Shown piece by piece: positions 13,566-26,597 of a stretch of DNA of 64,000 nucleotides. Every line of letters begins with the position of its first letter. Position 1 is the first letter of the stretch. The notes beneath the pieces were generated by a model. It searched no databases, was not told the origin of the DNA, and saw only the letters and a list, made by a program, of their open reading frames with translations. Source of the stretch: Stomorhina lunata (lineage: Eukaryota; Arthropoda; Insecta; Diptera; Rhiniidae). A program made the translations under genes and the position numbers. The DNA is taken from contig OW121740.1 in NCBI GenBank assembly GCA_933228675.1, forward strand, positions 38,485,492 to 38,549,491, given 5' to 3'.

Positions 13566-14574
13566 TTAAATCAAAGCATTTTGTAAAATAAAATTATTAC
13601 TTATTCAGGGTCTCAATAGAATCTATTTTTATTTCAATACCTTAATTTAATGCCTTAATTTAAGTGCACTTTAGCTATATTATTCACACTAGCTCGAAAG
13701 CCATTGAAAAGTTTTATTAATCCTTCTTTTACGCTTCAGTGAAAATTTACACAATTTTTCAAAGAAACTTTAGATATTTCTTTTCTGAAGATATATTCTT
13801 TTATATGAAGATATATTTGAAGGTATTATTTATACATCTTTTATTAGGTTTTTCTAAAGAAATTTATTATTCAATTGGTTCTTTTAAACCGAAGAACAAA
13901 TATTTTGCAACATATATATGTTTTTTTTTAAGTTTTAGCATAAATTTACCCAGAATACATTAAAGTTTAATGCCTCAAACTCTTTATGTTGTTGGCAGAT
14001 TTAAAATTTTCTTTTATTTTTTTCAGATTTTCTTTTGCTTCGATTTTATTCCAAGCATGTGGAAATTTAATATTCTTTTTGCTTTAAGATGGCTTTTATA
14101 AAGCATTTTATAAACATTAAATTAAACAAACACTCATTATAAATCCCTACAATTAAATTTTCTGCAAAATTTAAAGGAATTTCCGATTCGCATGTTCATT
14201 TCAAATTTTGAAATACTTTCAATTAACAATCATACAAATTGTTTTGTTTGCTGATCCATTTAAATGACATTTAATAAATAGCTATGATATAGAAAATTTA
14301 AACAAAATTCACATGAATTTAAATTATTAATGCAAAATTAAATTCTAATTGAATTCAATAATATAATGACAACTTGACATTTATGTGACACAAAATACCT
14401 TAAACGTGTCTAAATAACAGTCACTTCTTGCTAATTAGTCGATAATAATTATTTGGGTGATTAAACTCTGGCGAATGAGTAATTTTGAATTAAAAATATC
14501 AATCATTCGCCTAGAGGCCTGCAGTAACTAAAACACATATTAGGGTGCGTATGATTGATGTTAAATACAAAATT
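13566..14574. other. Intron 4 spacer between satellite arrays, nothing recognised
   Basis: About 1 kb of AT-rich, apparently single-copy DNA separating two S1 arrays of opposite orientation. Confidence 0.5.
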
Positions 14575-17500
14575 AAAGAAAAGATTTAAAAATTTCATAT
14601 AAATAAATAAACAAGTTTTTGAAAAATTTCTATAAAAATAGGAAACTTTTGAAAAATTTCTATAAACTAGGAAATTTTTGAAAACTTTTCTATAAAAACG
14701 GGAAACTTTTGAAAAATTTCGATAAAAATAGAACATTTTTGAAAAATTTCTTATACAAATAGGAAATTTTTGAAAAATTTTCCTATAAAAACAGGAAATT
14801 TTTGAAAAATTTTCCTATAAAAACAGGAAATTTTTGAAAAATTTTCCTAGAAAACAGGAAATTTTTGAAAAATTTTCCTATAAAAACAGGAAATTTTTGA
14901 AAAATTTCCTATAAAAACAGAAAATTTTTAAAAAATTTCCTATAAAAACAGGAAATTTTTGAAAAATTTCCTATCAAAACTGGAAATTTTTGAAAAATTT
15001 CTTATAAAAACGGGAAATTTTTGAAAAATTTCCTATAAAAACAGAAATTTTTGAAAAATTTCCTATAAAAACAGAAATTTTTTAAAAATTTCCTGTAAAA
15101 ACAGGAAATTTTTTTAAAATTTCTTATAAAAATAGGAAATTTTTGAAAAATTTCCTATAAAAATAGGAAATTTTGAAAATAGAAAATTTTTTTTCTATAA
15201 AAATAGGAAATTTTAGAAAAGTTTCCTATAAAAATAGGAAATTTTAGAAAAGTTTCTAAAAATAGGAAATTTTTGAAAAATTTCCTATAAAAATAGGAAA
15301 TTTTTGAAAAATTTCCTATAAAAATAGGAAATTTTTGAAAAATTTCCTATAAAAATAGGAAATTTTTGAAAAATTTCCTATAAAAACATGAAATTTTTGA
15401 AAAATTTCCTATAAAAATAGGAAATTTTTGAAAAATTTCCTATAAAAATAGGAAATTTTTGAAAATAGAAATTTTTTTTCTATAAAAATAGGAAATTTTT
15501 GAAAAATTTCCTATAAAAATAGGAAATTTTTGAAAAATTTCCTATAAAAATAGGAAATTTTTGAAAAATTTCCTATAAAAATAGGAAATTTTTGAAAAAT
15601 TTCCTATAAAAATAGGAAATTTTTGAAAAATTTCCTATAAAAATAGGAAATTTTTGAAAAATTTCCTATAAAAATAGGAAATTTTTGAAAAATTTCCTAT
15701 AAAAGTAGGAAATTTTTGAAAAATTTCCTATAAAAATAGGAAATTTTTGAAAAATTTCCTATAAAAATAGGAAATTTTTGAAAAATTTTCTATAAAAATA
15801 GAAAATTTTTGAAAAATTTCCTATAAAAATAGGAAATTTTTGAAAAATTTCCTATAAAATAGGAAATTTTTGAAAAATTTCCTATAAAAATAGGAAATTT
15901 TTGAAAAATTTCCTATAAAAATAGGAAATTTTTGAAAAATTTCCTATAAAAATAGGAAATTTTTGAAAAATTTCCTATAAAAATAGGAAATTTTTGAAAA
16001 ATTTCCAATAAAAATAGGAAATTTTTGAAAAATTTCCAATAAAAATAGGAAATTTTTGAAAAATTTCCTATAAAAATAGGAAATTTTTGAAAAATTTCCT
16101 ATAAAAATAGGAAATTTTTGAAAAATTTCTTATAAAAATAGGAAATTTTTGAAAAATTTCCTATAAAATAGGAAATTTTTGAAAAATTTCCTATAAAAAT
16201 AGGAAATTTTTGAAAAATTTCCAATTTTTATAGGAAATTTTTGAAAAATTTCCTATAAAAATAAGAAATTTTTGAAAAATTTCCTATAAAAATAGGAAAT
16301 TTTTGAAAAATTTCCTATAAAAATAGGAAATTTTTGAAAAATTTCCTATAAAAATAGGAAATTTTTGAAAAATTTCCTATAAAAATAGGAAATTTTTAAA
16401 AAATTTCCTATAAAAATAGGAAATTTTTGAAAAATTTCCTATAAAAATAGGAAATTTTTGAAAAATTTCCTATAAAAATAGGAAATTTTTGAAAAATTTC
16501 CTATAAAAATAGGAAATTTTTGAAAAATTTCCTATAAAAATAGGAAATTTTTGAAAAATTTCCTATAAAAATAGGAAATTTTTGAAAAATTTCCTATAAA
16601 AATAGGAAATTTTTGAAAAATTTCCTATAAAAATAGGAAATTTTTGAAAAATTTCCTATAAAAATAGGAAATTTTTGAAAAATTTCCTATAAAAATAGGA
16701 AATTTTTGAAAAATTTCCTATAAAAATAGGAAATTTTTGAAAAATTTCCTATAAAAATAGGAAATTTTTGAAAAATTTCCTATAAAAATAGGAAATTTTT
16801 GAAAAATTTCCTATAAAAATAGGAAATTTTTGAAAAATTTCCTATAAAAATAGGAAATTTTTGAAAAATTTCCTATAAAAATAGGAAATTTTTGAAAAAT
16901 TTCCTATAAAAATAGGAAATTTTTGAAAAATTTCCTATAAAAATAGAAAATTTTTGAAAAATTTCCTATTAAAATAGGAAATTTTTGAAAAATTTCCTAT
17001 TAAAATAGGAAATTTTTGAAAAATTTCCTATAAAAATAGGAAATTTTTGAAAAATTTCCTATAAGAATAAAAAATAGTAAATTTTTGAAAAATTTCCTAT
17101 AAAAATAGTAAATTTTTGAAAAATTTCCTATAAAAATAGGAAATTTTTGAAAAATTTCCTATAAAAATAGGAAATTTTTGAAAAATTTCCTATAAAAATA
17201 GGAAATTTTTGAAAAATTTCCTATAAAAATAGGAAATTTTTGAAAAATTTCCTATAAAAATAGGAAATTTTTGAAAAATTTCCTATAAAAATAGGAAATT
17301 TTTGAAAAATTTCCTATAAAAATAGGAAAATTTTGAAAAATTTCCTATAAAAATAGGAAATTTTTGAAAAATTTCCTATAAAAATAGGAAATTTTTGAAA
17401 AATTTCATATAAAAATAGGAAATTTTTGAAAAATTTCCTATAAAAATAGGAAAATTTTGAAAAATTTCCTATAAAAATAGGAAATTTTTGAAAAATTTCC

Positions 17501-20500
17501 TATAAAAATAGGAAATTTTTGAAAAATTTCATATAAAAATAGGAAATTTTTGAAAAATTTCCTATAAAAATAGGAAATTTTAAAAAAATTTCCTATAAAA
17601 ATAGGAAATTTTTGAAAAATTTCCTATAAAAATAGGAAATTTTTGAAAAATTTCCTATAAAAATAGGAAATTTTTGAAAAATTTCCTATAAAAATAGGAA
17701 ATTTTTGAAAAATTTCCTATAAAAATAGGAAATTTTTGAAAAATTTCCTATAAAAATAGGAAATTTTTGAAAAATTTCATATAAAAATAGGAAATTTTTG
17801 AAAAATTTCCTATAAAAATAGGAAAATTTTGAAAAATTTCCTATAAAAATAGGAAATTTTTGAAAAATTTCCTATAAAAATAGGAAATTTTTGAAAAATT
17901 TCATATAAAAATAGGAAATTTTTGAAAAATTTCCTATAAAAATAGGAAATTTTAAAAAAATTTCCTATAAAAATAGGAAATTTTTGAAAAATTTCCTATA
18001 AAAATAGGAAATTTTTGAAAAATTTCCTATAAAAATAGGAAATTTTTGAAAAATTTCCTATAAAAATAGGAAATTTTTGAAAAATTTCCTATAAAAATAG
18101 GAAATTTTTGAAAAATTTCCTATAAAAATAGGAAATTTTTGAAAAATTTCCTATAAAAATAGGAAATTTTTGAAAAATTTCCTATAAAAGTAGGAAATTT
18201 TTGAAAAATTTCCTATAAAAATAGGAAATTTTTGAAAAATTTCCTATAAAAATAGGAAATTTTTGAAAAATTTCCTATAAAAATAGGAAATTTTTGAAAA
18301 ATTTCCTATAAAAATAGGAAATTTTTAAAAAATTTCCTATAAAAATAGGAAATTTTTGAAAAATTTCCTATAAAAATAGGAAATTTTTGAAAAATTTCCT
18401 ATAAAAATAGGAAATTTTTGAAAAATTTCCTATAAAAATAGGAAATTTTTGAAAAATTTCCTATAAAAATAGGAAATTTTTGAAAAATTTCCTATAAAAA
18501 TAGGAAATTTTTGAAAAATTTCCTATAAAAATAGGAAATTTTTGAAAAATTTCCTATAAAAATAGGAAATTTTTGAAAAATTTCCTATAAAAATAGGAAA
18601 TTTTTGAAAAATTTCCTATAAAAATAGGAAATTTTTAAAAAATTTCCTATAAAAATAGGAAATTTTTGAAAAATTTCCTATAAAAATAGGAAATTTTTGA
18701 AAAATTTCCTATAAAAATAGGAAATTTTTGAAAAATTTCCTATAAAAATAGGAAATTTTTGAAAAATTTCCTATAAAAATAGGAAATTTTTGAAAAATTT
18801 CCTATAAAAATAGGAAATTTTTGAAAAATTTCCTATAAAAATAGGAAATTTTTGAAAAATTTCCTATAAAAATAGGAAATTTTTGAAAAATTTCCTATAA
18901 AAATAGGAAATTTTTGAAAAATTTCCTATAAAAATAGGAAATTTTTGAAAAATTTCCTATAAAAATAGGAAATTTTTGAAAAATTTCCTATAAAAATAGG
19001 AAATTTTTGAAAAATTTCCTATAAAAATAGGAAATTTTTGAAAAATTTCCTATAAAAATAGGAAATTTTTGAAAAATTTCCTATAAAAATAGGAAATTTT
19101 TGAAAAATTTCCTATAAAAATAGGAAATTTCCTATAAAAATAGGAAATTTTTGAAAATTTTCCTATAAAAATAGGAAATTTTTGAAAATTTTCTTATAAA
19201 AATAGGAAATTTTTGAAAAATTTCCTATAAAAATAGGAAATGTTTGAAAAATTTTCTATAAGAATAGGAAATTCTTGAAAAATTTCCTATAAAAATAGGA
19301 AATTCTTGAAAAATTTCCTATAAAAATAGGAAATTTTTGAAAAATTTCCTATAAAAATAGGAAAATTTTGAAAAATTTCCTATAAAAATAGGAAATTTTT
19401 GAAAAATTTCATATAAAAATAGGAAATTTTTGAAAAATTTCCTATAAAAATAGGAAATTTAAAAAAAATTTCCTATAAAAATAGGAAATTTTTGAAAAAT
19501 TTCCTATAAAAATAGGAAATTTTTGAAAAATTTCCTATAAAAATAGGAAATTTTTGAAAAATTTCCTATAAAAATAGGAAATTTTTGAAAAATTTCCTAT
19601 AAAAATAGGAAATTTTTGAAAAATTTCCTATAAAAATAGGAAATTTTTGAAAAATTTCCTATAAAAATAGGAAATTTTTGAAAAATTTCCTATAAAAATT
19701 GGAAATTTTTGAAAAATTTCCTATAAAAATAGGAAATTTTTGAAAAATTTCCTATAAAAATAGGAAATTTTTGAAAAATTTCCTATAAAAATAGGAAATT
19801 TTTGAAAAATTTCCTATAAAAATAGGAAATTTTTGAAAAATTTCCTATAAAAATAGGAAATTTTTGAAAAATTTCCTATAAAAATAGGAAATTTTTGAAA
19901 AATTTCCTATAAAAATAGGAAATTTTTGAAAAATTTCCTATAAAAATAGGAAATTTTTGAAAAATTTCCTATAAAAATAGGAAATTTTTGAAAAATTTCC
20001 TATAAAAATAGGAAATTTTTGAAAAATTTCCTATAAAAATAGGAAATTTTTGAAAAATTTCCTATAAAAATAGGAAATTTTTGAAAAATTTCCTATAAAA
20101 ATAGGAAATTTTTGAAAAATTTCCTATAAAAATAGGAAATTTTTGAAAAATTTCCTATAAAAATAGGAAATTTTTGAAAAATTTCCTATAAAAATAGGAA
20201 ATTTTTGAAAAATTTCCTATAAAAATAGGAAATTTTTGAAAAATTTCCTATAAAAATAGGAAATTTTTGAAAAATTTCCTATAAAAATAGGAAATTTTTG
20301 AAAAATTTCCTATAAAAATAGGAAATTTTTGAAAAATTTCCTATAAAAATAGGAAAATTTTGAAAAATTTCCTATAAAAATAGGAAATTTTTGAAAAATT
20401 TCCTATAAAAATAGGAAATTTTTGAAAAATTTCCTATAAAAATAGGAAATTTTTGAAAAATTTCCTATAAAAATAGGAAATTTTTGAAAAATTTCCTATA

Positions 20501-21320
20501 AAAATAGGAAATTTTTGAAAAATTTCCTATAAAAATAGGAAATTTTTGAAAAATTTCCTATAAAAATAGGAAATTTTTGAAAAATTTCCTATAAAAATAG
20601 GAAATTTTTGATAATTTTCCTATAAAAATAGGAAATTTTTGAAAAATTTCCTATAAAAATAGGAAATTTTTGAAAAATTTTCTATAAGAATAGGAAATTT
20701 TTGAAAAATTTCCTATAAAAATAGGAAATTTTTGAAAAATTTCCTATAAAAATAGGAAATTTTTGAAAAATTTCCTATAAAAATAGGAAATTTTTGAAAA
20801 ATTTCCTATAAATATAGGAAATTTTTGAAAAATTTCCTATAAAAATAGGAAATTTTTGAAAAATTTCCTATAAAAATAGGAAATTTTTGAAAAATTTCCT
20901 ATAAAAATAGGAAATTTTTGAAAAATTTCCTATAAAAATAGGAAATTTTTGAAAAATTTCCTATAAAAATAGGAAATTTTTGAAAAATTTCCTATAAAAA
21001 TAGGAAATTTTTGAAAAATTTCCTATAAAAATAGGAAATTTTTGAAAAATTTCCTATAAAAATAGGAAATTTTTGAAAAATTTCCTATAAAAATAGGAAA
21101 TTTTTGAAAAATTTCCTATAAAAATAGGAAATTTTTGAAAAATTTCTTATAAAAATAGGAAATTTTTGAAAAATTTCCTATAAAAATAGGAAATTTTTGA
21201 AAAATTTCCTATAAAAATAGGCAATTTTTAAAAAATTTCCTATAAAAATAGGAATTTTTGAAAAAATTCCTATAAAGATAAGAAGTTTTTAAAAAAATTC
21301 ATACAAAAACAAGAAATTTT
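14575..21320 (+). repeat. 31-bp palindromic satellite (S1), main 6.7-kb array
   Basis: About 215 copies. The unit is made of two overlapping palindromes, TTTCCTATAAAAATAGGAAA and GAAATTTTTGAAAAATTTC. The left edge uses a variant with CTATAAAAACAGG, the centre is almost uniform, and both margins are degenerate. Shared variants (TTTCATATAAAAATAGG; GGAAAATTTTG) recur about 372 bp apart (near 17450 and 17822) and again near 19360, showing segment duplications of 12 units. One inverted unit sits near 16210-16235. Confidence 0.97.
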
Positions 21321-21466
21321 TTCTTTCTTTTGTTTTAGTTTTGATGTTTGAAACTAATAATAGATACTACCCTAATACTCAACACCTTTATTAAATTGAT
21401 TAATACAAATTGCACTTAATTATTTATGTCTTTCCTGTTAACTAGTGAATTATTTCTGGTACTTAC

Positions 21467-21544
21467 ATGATTTTAATGGTATCGGAAATGCCCTCAAAGA
21501 CATCCTTGGATAGAAACGTCAGCTTTGGAGCATGTGAGATGTAG
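21467..21544 (-). CDS. Lgr1: Exon 4 of Lgr1-type receptor: one leucine-rich repeat
   Basis: 78-bp exon, acceptor TTTTCCAG|CTAC and donor ATCAT|GTAAGT, phase 2 to phase 2. It encodes IYISHAPKLTFLSKDVFEGI and a short tail, an LRR with the hydrophobic spacing of the second receptor repeat. Exons 2-4 form a tight cluster (introns of 193 and 395 bp), while the introns on both sides exceed 10.9 kb. Confidence 0.88.
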
Positions 21545-21939
21545 CTGGAAAATTAAAAAGCAAAAATATAAGAGTAAATGAAAATAACAGAAAATTAATT
21601 TCAAGGCAATAAAACTTTAATAAATGCAATGAAAAATTTATTGAGAAAATTAAATGAGGATATAATTAAACGAATTTATTTAAGTTAATTTGACTAATGA
21701 AGAGTTAAGTAAAATGAAGAAGTATATTTTTTTCTTAATATTTAAAGAATATTTCATTTTTTAAATTATAAAACTAAATTTGATTAAATTTGTCATACCT
21801 AATGTATGAATGAATATGTTTCTGGCTGATGAGCTTTGCTACTGATGATTATGATGTTAAGACATGATGATGTTAAGACATGATGATTATTATGATGATT
21901 TACAATTTTGTTATATTAACATCACAATATTGCACTTAC

Positions 21940-22014
21940 ATGGTCCGTAATAATTTCAAACTGGCAAAAGCACCATCTTGTATGGTCTCTAGATATTTGA
22001 GGTCAGTTAAGACT
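21940..22014 (-). CDS. Lgr1: Exon 3 of Lgr1-type receptor: one leucine-rich repeat
   Basis: 75-bp exon, acceptor TTCTTAG|AGTC and donor ACCAT|GTAAGT, entered and left in phase 2. It encodes DIVLTDLKYLETIQDGAF plus ASLKLLRTI, a single LRR with the L-x-x-I-x-x-x-A-F pattern. In FSH/LH/TSH receptors each early repeat also occupies one 69-78-bp exon with phase-2 borders, and this exon aligns to the first of them. It is 193 bp from exon 2. Confidence 0.88.
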
Positions 22015-22059
22015 CTAAGAATAAAGAGTAAAAAAATGAAGATTTTTTTTTATATTTCA

Positions 22060-22165
22060 TATTTTTATGAACAAATTTTTCAAACATTTTTAATTTTTAT
22101 AGGAAATTTAATTTTTTTTAACTTTTTAAGAACTTCTTATTTTTATAATAAATTTATAAAATTTG
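22060..22165 (-). repeat. Short decayed S1 patch in intron 2
   Basis: TTTTTATAGGAAATTTAATT and TTCTTATTTTTATAATAAAT resemble reverse-orientation S1 units; only about three are visible. Confidence 0.55.
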
Positions 22166-22207
22166 TTTTATAATGGTTTCAATAGCAGTTTTAATTTCGT
22201 TACTTAC

Positions 22208-22359
22208 ATGTCCAGCAGCGAAGCATTGTAAACCTTTAAGCCAGTGTTACGTAAACGTGGTAATCCAGCCGAAGCAATAGTTAAACGCTGCAAAGGTATT
22301 GTAAGAGTTTGTGGTACTCGAGTCAAAGCTTCACCCTCACAACGGCATTCAATTTCATC
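22208..22359 (-). CDS. Lgr1: Exon 2 of Lgr1-type receptor: N-terminal cysteine cap of the LRR domain
   Basis: 152-bp exon between acceptor TTTGCCAG|GATG and donor GACAT|GTAAGT. Read in phase 0 from exon 1 it gives DEIECRCEGEALTRVPQTL followed by a first short beta-strand repeat. The C-x-C spacing followed by T-x-V-P-x-x-L is the classic LRR N-terminal cap. It ends in phase 2, as all following exons do. It lies 11.3 kb downstream of exon 1, across two kinds of satellite array. It is too short for ordinary ORF calling and was found by reading splice sites. Confidence 0.85.
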
Positions 22360-22729
22360 CTGGCAAAGAAAAACACAAAATTGGATAAATTACTAATGAC
22401 TAAATTTGAAATTAAAGCCATATACTAGGTCATATGTATGATTCCAGGAAATAATATCATAAAATTACAATGTAATTATTATATTTCCCTTCACATGAAT
22501 TTAGTGGATAGAAATGCAAATCAATAAAAAAAATCAGAATAAAATAAATGTTTTTTGTAAATTTATGTTTGTTGTTTTTTCAAAGTAAAACATAATTATA
22601 ATAACTTTGTCACATTACCATGGCACCCCATTTTTCTACGAAGGGTAAAAATACTTTTGAAGCTATAGCATTACAAACAGATGAGCGATTTCCTAATAAA
22701 GTCATATATCATACTTTAAAGAAGTATAA

Positions 22730-22878
22730 CAAACTTTCAAACACTTCCTATTTTTCAAAAATTTCCTATTTTTATAGGATTTTTTTTTTTTTAATTTCCT
22801 ATTTTTCTAGAAAATTTTTCAAAAATTTTCTATTTTTATAGGAAATTTCTCAAAAATGTCCTATTTTTTGTTTTTATT
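22730..22878 (-). repeat. Short S1 satellite patch next to the 11-bp array
   Basis: Four to five reverse-orientation units (TTTCCTATTTTTATAGG with variants) end about 20 bp before the 11-bp satellite starts. Confidence 0.85.
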
Positions 22879-22898
22879 GGAAAAGTTTTTAGTACTGC

Positions 22899-25706
22899 AC
22901 TAGAACTGAACTAGAACTGAACTAGAACTGAACTAGAACTGAACTAGAACTGAACTAGAACTGAACTAGAACTGAACTAGAACTGAACTAGAACTGAACT
23001 AGAACTGAACTAGAACTGAACTAGAACTGAACTAGAACTGAACTAGAACTGAACTAGAACTGAACTAGAACTGAACTAGAACTGAACTAGAACTGAACTA
23101 GAACTGAACTAGAACTGAACTAGAACTGAACTAGAACTGAACTAGAACTGAACTAGAACTGAACTAGAACTGAACTAGAACTGAACTAGAACTGAACTAG
23201 AACTGAACTAGAACTGAACTAGAACTGAACTAGAACTGAACTAGAACTGAACTAGAACTGAACTAGAACTGAACTAGAACTGAACTAGAACTGAACTAGA
23301 ACTGAACTAGAACTGAACTAGAACTGAACTAGAACTGAACTAGAACTGAACTAGAACTGAACTAGAACTGAACTAGAACTGAACTAGAACTGAACTAGAA
23401 CTGAACTAGAACTGAACTAGAACTGAACTAGAACTGAACTAGAACTGAACTAGAACTGAACTAGAACTGAACTAGAACTGAACTAGAACTGAACTAGAAC
23501 TGAACTAGAACTGAACTAGAACTGAACTAGAACTGAACTAGAACTGAACTAGAACTGAACTAGAACTGAACTAGAACTGAACTAGAACTGAACTAGAACT
23601 GAACTAGAACTGAACTAGAACTGAACTAGAACTGAACTAGAACTGAACTAGAACTGAACTAGAACTGAACTAGAACTGAACTAGAACTGAGCTAGAACTG
23701 AACTAGAACTGAACTAGAACTGAACTAGAACTGATCTAGAATTGAACTAGAACTGAACTAGAACTGAACTAGAGCTGAACTAGAACTGAACTAGAACTGA
23801 ACTAGAACTGAACTAGAACTGAACTAGAACTGAACTAGAACTGAACTAGAACTGAACTAGAACTGAACTAGAACTGAACTAGAACTGAACTAGAACTGAA
23901 CTAGAACTGAACTAGAACTGAACTAGAACTGAACTAGAACTGAACTAGAACTGAACTAGAACTGAACTAGAACTGAACTAGAACTGAACTAGAACTGAAC
24001 TAGAACTGAACTAGAACTGAACTAGAACTGAACTAGAACTGAACTAGAACTGAACTAGAACTGAACTAGAACTGAACTAGAACTGAACTAGAACTGAACT
24101 AGAACTGAACTAGAACTGAACTAGAACTGAACTAGAACTGAACTAGAACTGAACTAGAACTGAACTAGAACTGAACTAGAACTGAACTAGAACTGAACTA
24201 GAACTGAACTAGAACTGAACTAGAACTGAACTAGAACTGAACTAGAACTGAACTAGAACTGAACTAGAACTGAACTAGAACTGAACTAGAACTGAACTAG
24301 AACTGAACTAGAACTGAACTAGAACTGAACTAGAACTGAACTAGAACTGAACTAGAACTGAACTAGAACTGAACTAGAACTGAACTAGAACTGAACTAGA
24401 ACTGAACTAGAACTGAACTAGAACTGAACTAGAACTGAACTAGAACTGAACTAGAACTGAACTAGAACTGAACTAGAACTGAACTAGAACTGAACTAGAA
24501 CTGAACTAGAACTGAACTAGAACTGAACTAGAACTGAACTAGAACTGAACTAGAACTGAACTAGAACTGAACTAGAACTGAACTAGAACTGAACTAGAAC
24601 TGAACTAGAACTGAACTAGAACTGAACTAGAACTGAACTAGAACTGAACTAGAACTGAACTAGAACTGAACTAGAACTGAACTAGAACTGAACTAGAACT
24701 GAACTAGAACTGAACTAGAACTGAACTAGAACTGAACTAGAACTGAACTAGAACTGAACTAGAACTGAACTAGAACTGAACTAGAACTGAACTAGAACTG
24801 AACTAGAACTGAACTAGAACTGAACTAGAACTGAACTAGAACTGAACTAGAACTGAACTAGAACTGAACTAGAACTGAACTAGAACTGAACTAGAACTGA
24901 ACTAGAACTGAACTAGAACTGAACTAGAACTGAACTAGAACTGAACTAGAACTGAACTAGAACTGAACTAGAACTGAACTAGAACTGAACTAGAACTGAA
25001 CTAGAACTGAACTAGAACTGAACTAGAACTGAACTAGAACTGAACTAGAACTGAACTAGAACTGAACTAGAACTGAACTAGAACTGAACTAGAACTGAAC
25101 TAGAACTGAACTAGAACTGAACTAGAACTGAACTAGAACTGAACTAGAACTGAACTAGAACTGAACTAGAACTGAACTAGAACTGAACTAGAACTGAACT
25201 AGAACTGAACTAGAACTGAACTAGAACTGAACTAGAACTGAACTAGAACTGAACTAGAACTGAACTAGAACTGAACTAGAACTGAACTAGAACTGAACTA
25301 GAACTGAACTAGAACTGAACTAGAACTGAACTAGAACTGAACTAGAACTGAACTAGAACTGAACTAGAACTGAACTAGAACTGAACTAGAACTGAACTAG
25401 AACTGAACTAGAACTGAACTAGAACTGAACTAGAACTGAACTAGAACTGAACTAGAACTGAACTAGAACTGAACTAGAACTGAACTAGAACTGAACTAGA
25501 ACTGAACTAGAACTGAACTAGAACTGAACTAGAACTGAACTAGAACTGAACTAGAACTGAACTAGAACTGAACTAGAACTGAACTAGAACTGAACTAGAA
25601 CTGAACTAGAACTGAACTAGAACTGAACTAGAACTGAACTAGAACTGAACTAGAACTGAACTAGAACTGAACTAGAACTGAACTAGAACTGAACTAGAAC
25701 TGAACT
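22899..25706. repeat. 11-bp satellite ACTAGAACTGA, 2.8-kb array
   Basis: About 255 head-to-tail copies of ACTAGAACTGA with almost no variation. The few substitutions cluster at about 23690-23780 (GAGCTAG, GATCTAGAATTG, AGAGCTG). It lies in intron 1 of the receptor gene. Such uniformity implies recent amplification or strong homogenisation, though assembly errors in copy number are also likely. Confidence 0.98.
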
Positions 25707-26597
25707 TTGATTGTGTTTGTTGGGTTCCACAAATATAATCTTTTGTTATTTTAAATAAAATTTCACCTGCGACAAGTCCTGTCATTTCAAATATTTTCCT
25801 TTTTTGGTGCTTTAAATATTTGAAATATTGAGTATATATTGACAGCAGCTGTAAGCAAATATTAAAAAAGAATGACACCCTGTCTTCCTCTATAGCAAAT
25901 ATTTCGACTGAAATTTATGATTGGAAAATATGTATCAGTCAAAAAATATTAAATTTGAAATCCTTTGTATATTCTTGCATTCAATAAATTTAATCACAAT
26001 AAATTTTGAAGTGAATGAGGTAAAATTGTTAGTCTGTCAATTTTTTGATACAATTTATGAAAAGAATTTTCATCTGTCCCTCAAAAAGGTTTTATTAAGA
26101 TTAAAGAATTTGTGATTGAATGTTAACCTACAAATAAATGACTTTTATATTAAATCTTTTAATATAATCAAAAAAAAATTATACAGATTGAACAATGAAA
26201 AGTTATTTCTTAAAATTAACAACATTTATACAGTTTAACTTCAATTACTTCATTTTTAATCTTCTTTCAAGAAAATTTTGTATAATCAGTTTTAAATTAT
26301 TCCACATTTTAGGGTTTGCATATTATCTGTGGTTTGTTCCATCAAAATTCCTAGAAATAATTTTGTTTTGTAAAAATGGTTTCGTCCAATTAATTTGAAA
26401 ATTATTAATTGTTTAAGGATTTAAGTCCCTTAACCCTAAATCTATTTTCTTTGGCAATTTAGTTAAACTATAAAATCATTTTGTACTTGTGGTTTATTAA
26501 ATACCACATGTTGGAGAGTTAATGGTTTCAAAATGTTCCTTTTGTCACATTAAAAGTCAAAAGCAGGAAATAGAATTTTATAAAAAACTTAAACTTA
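25707..26597. other. Intron 1 spacer, nothing recognised
   Basis: AT-rich sequence between two arrays. Short open frames show no family features. Confidence 0.5.
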
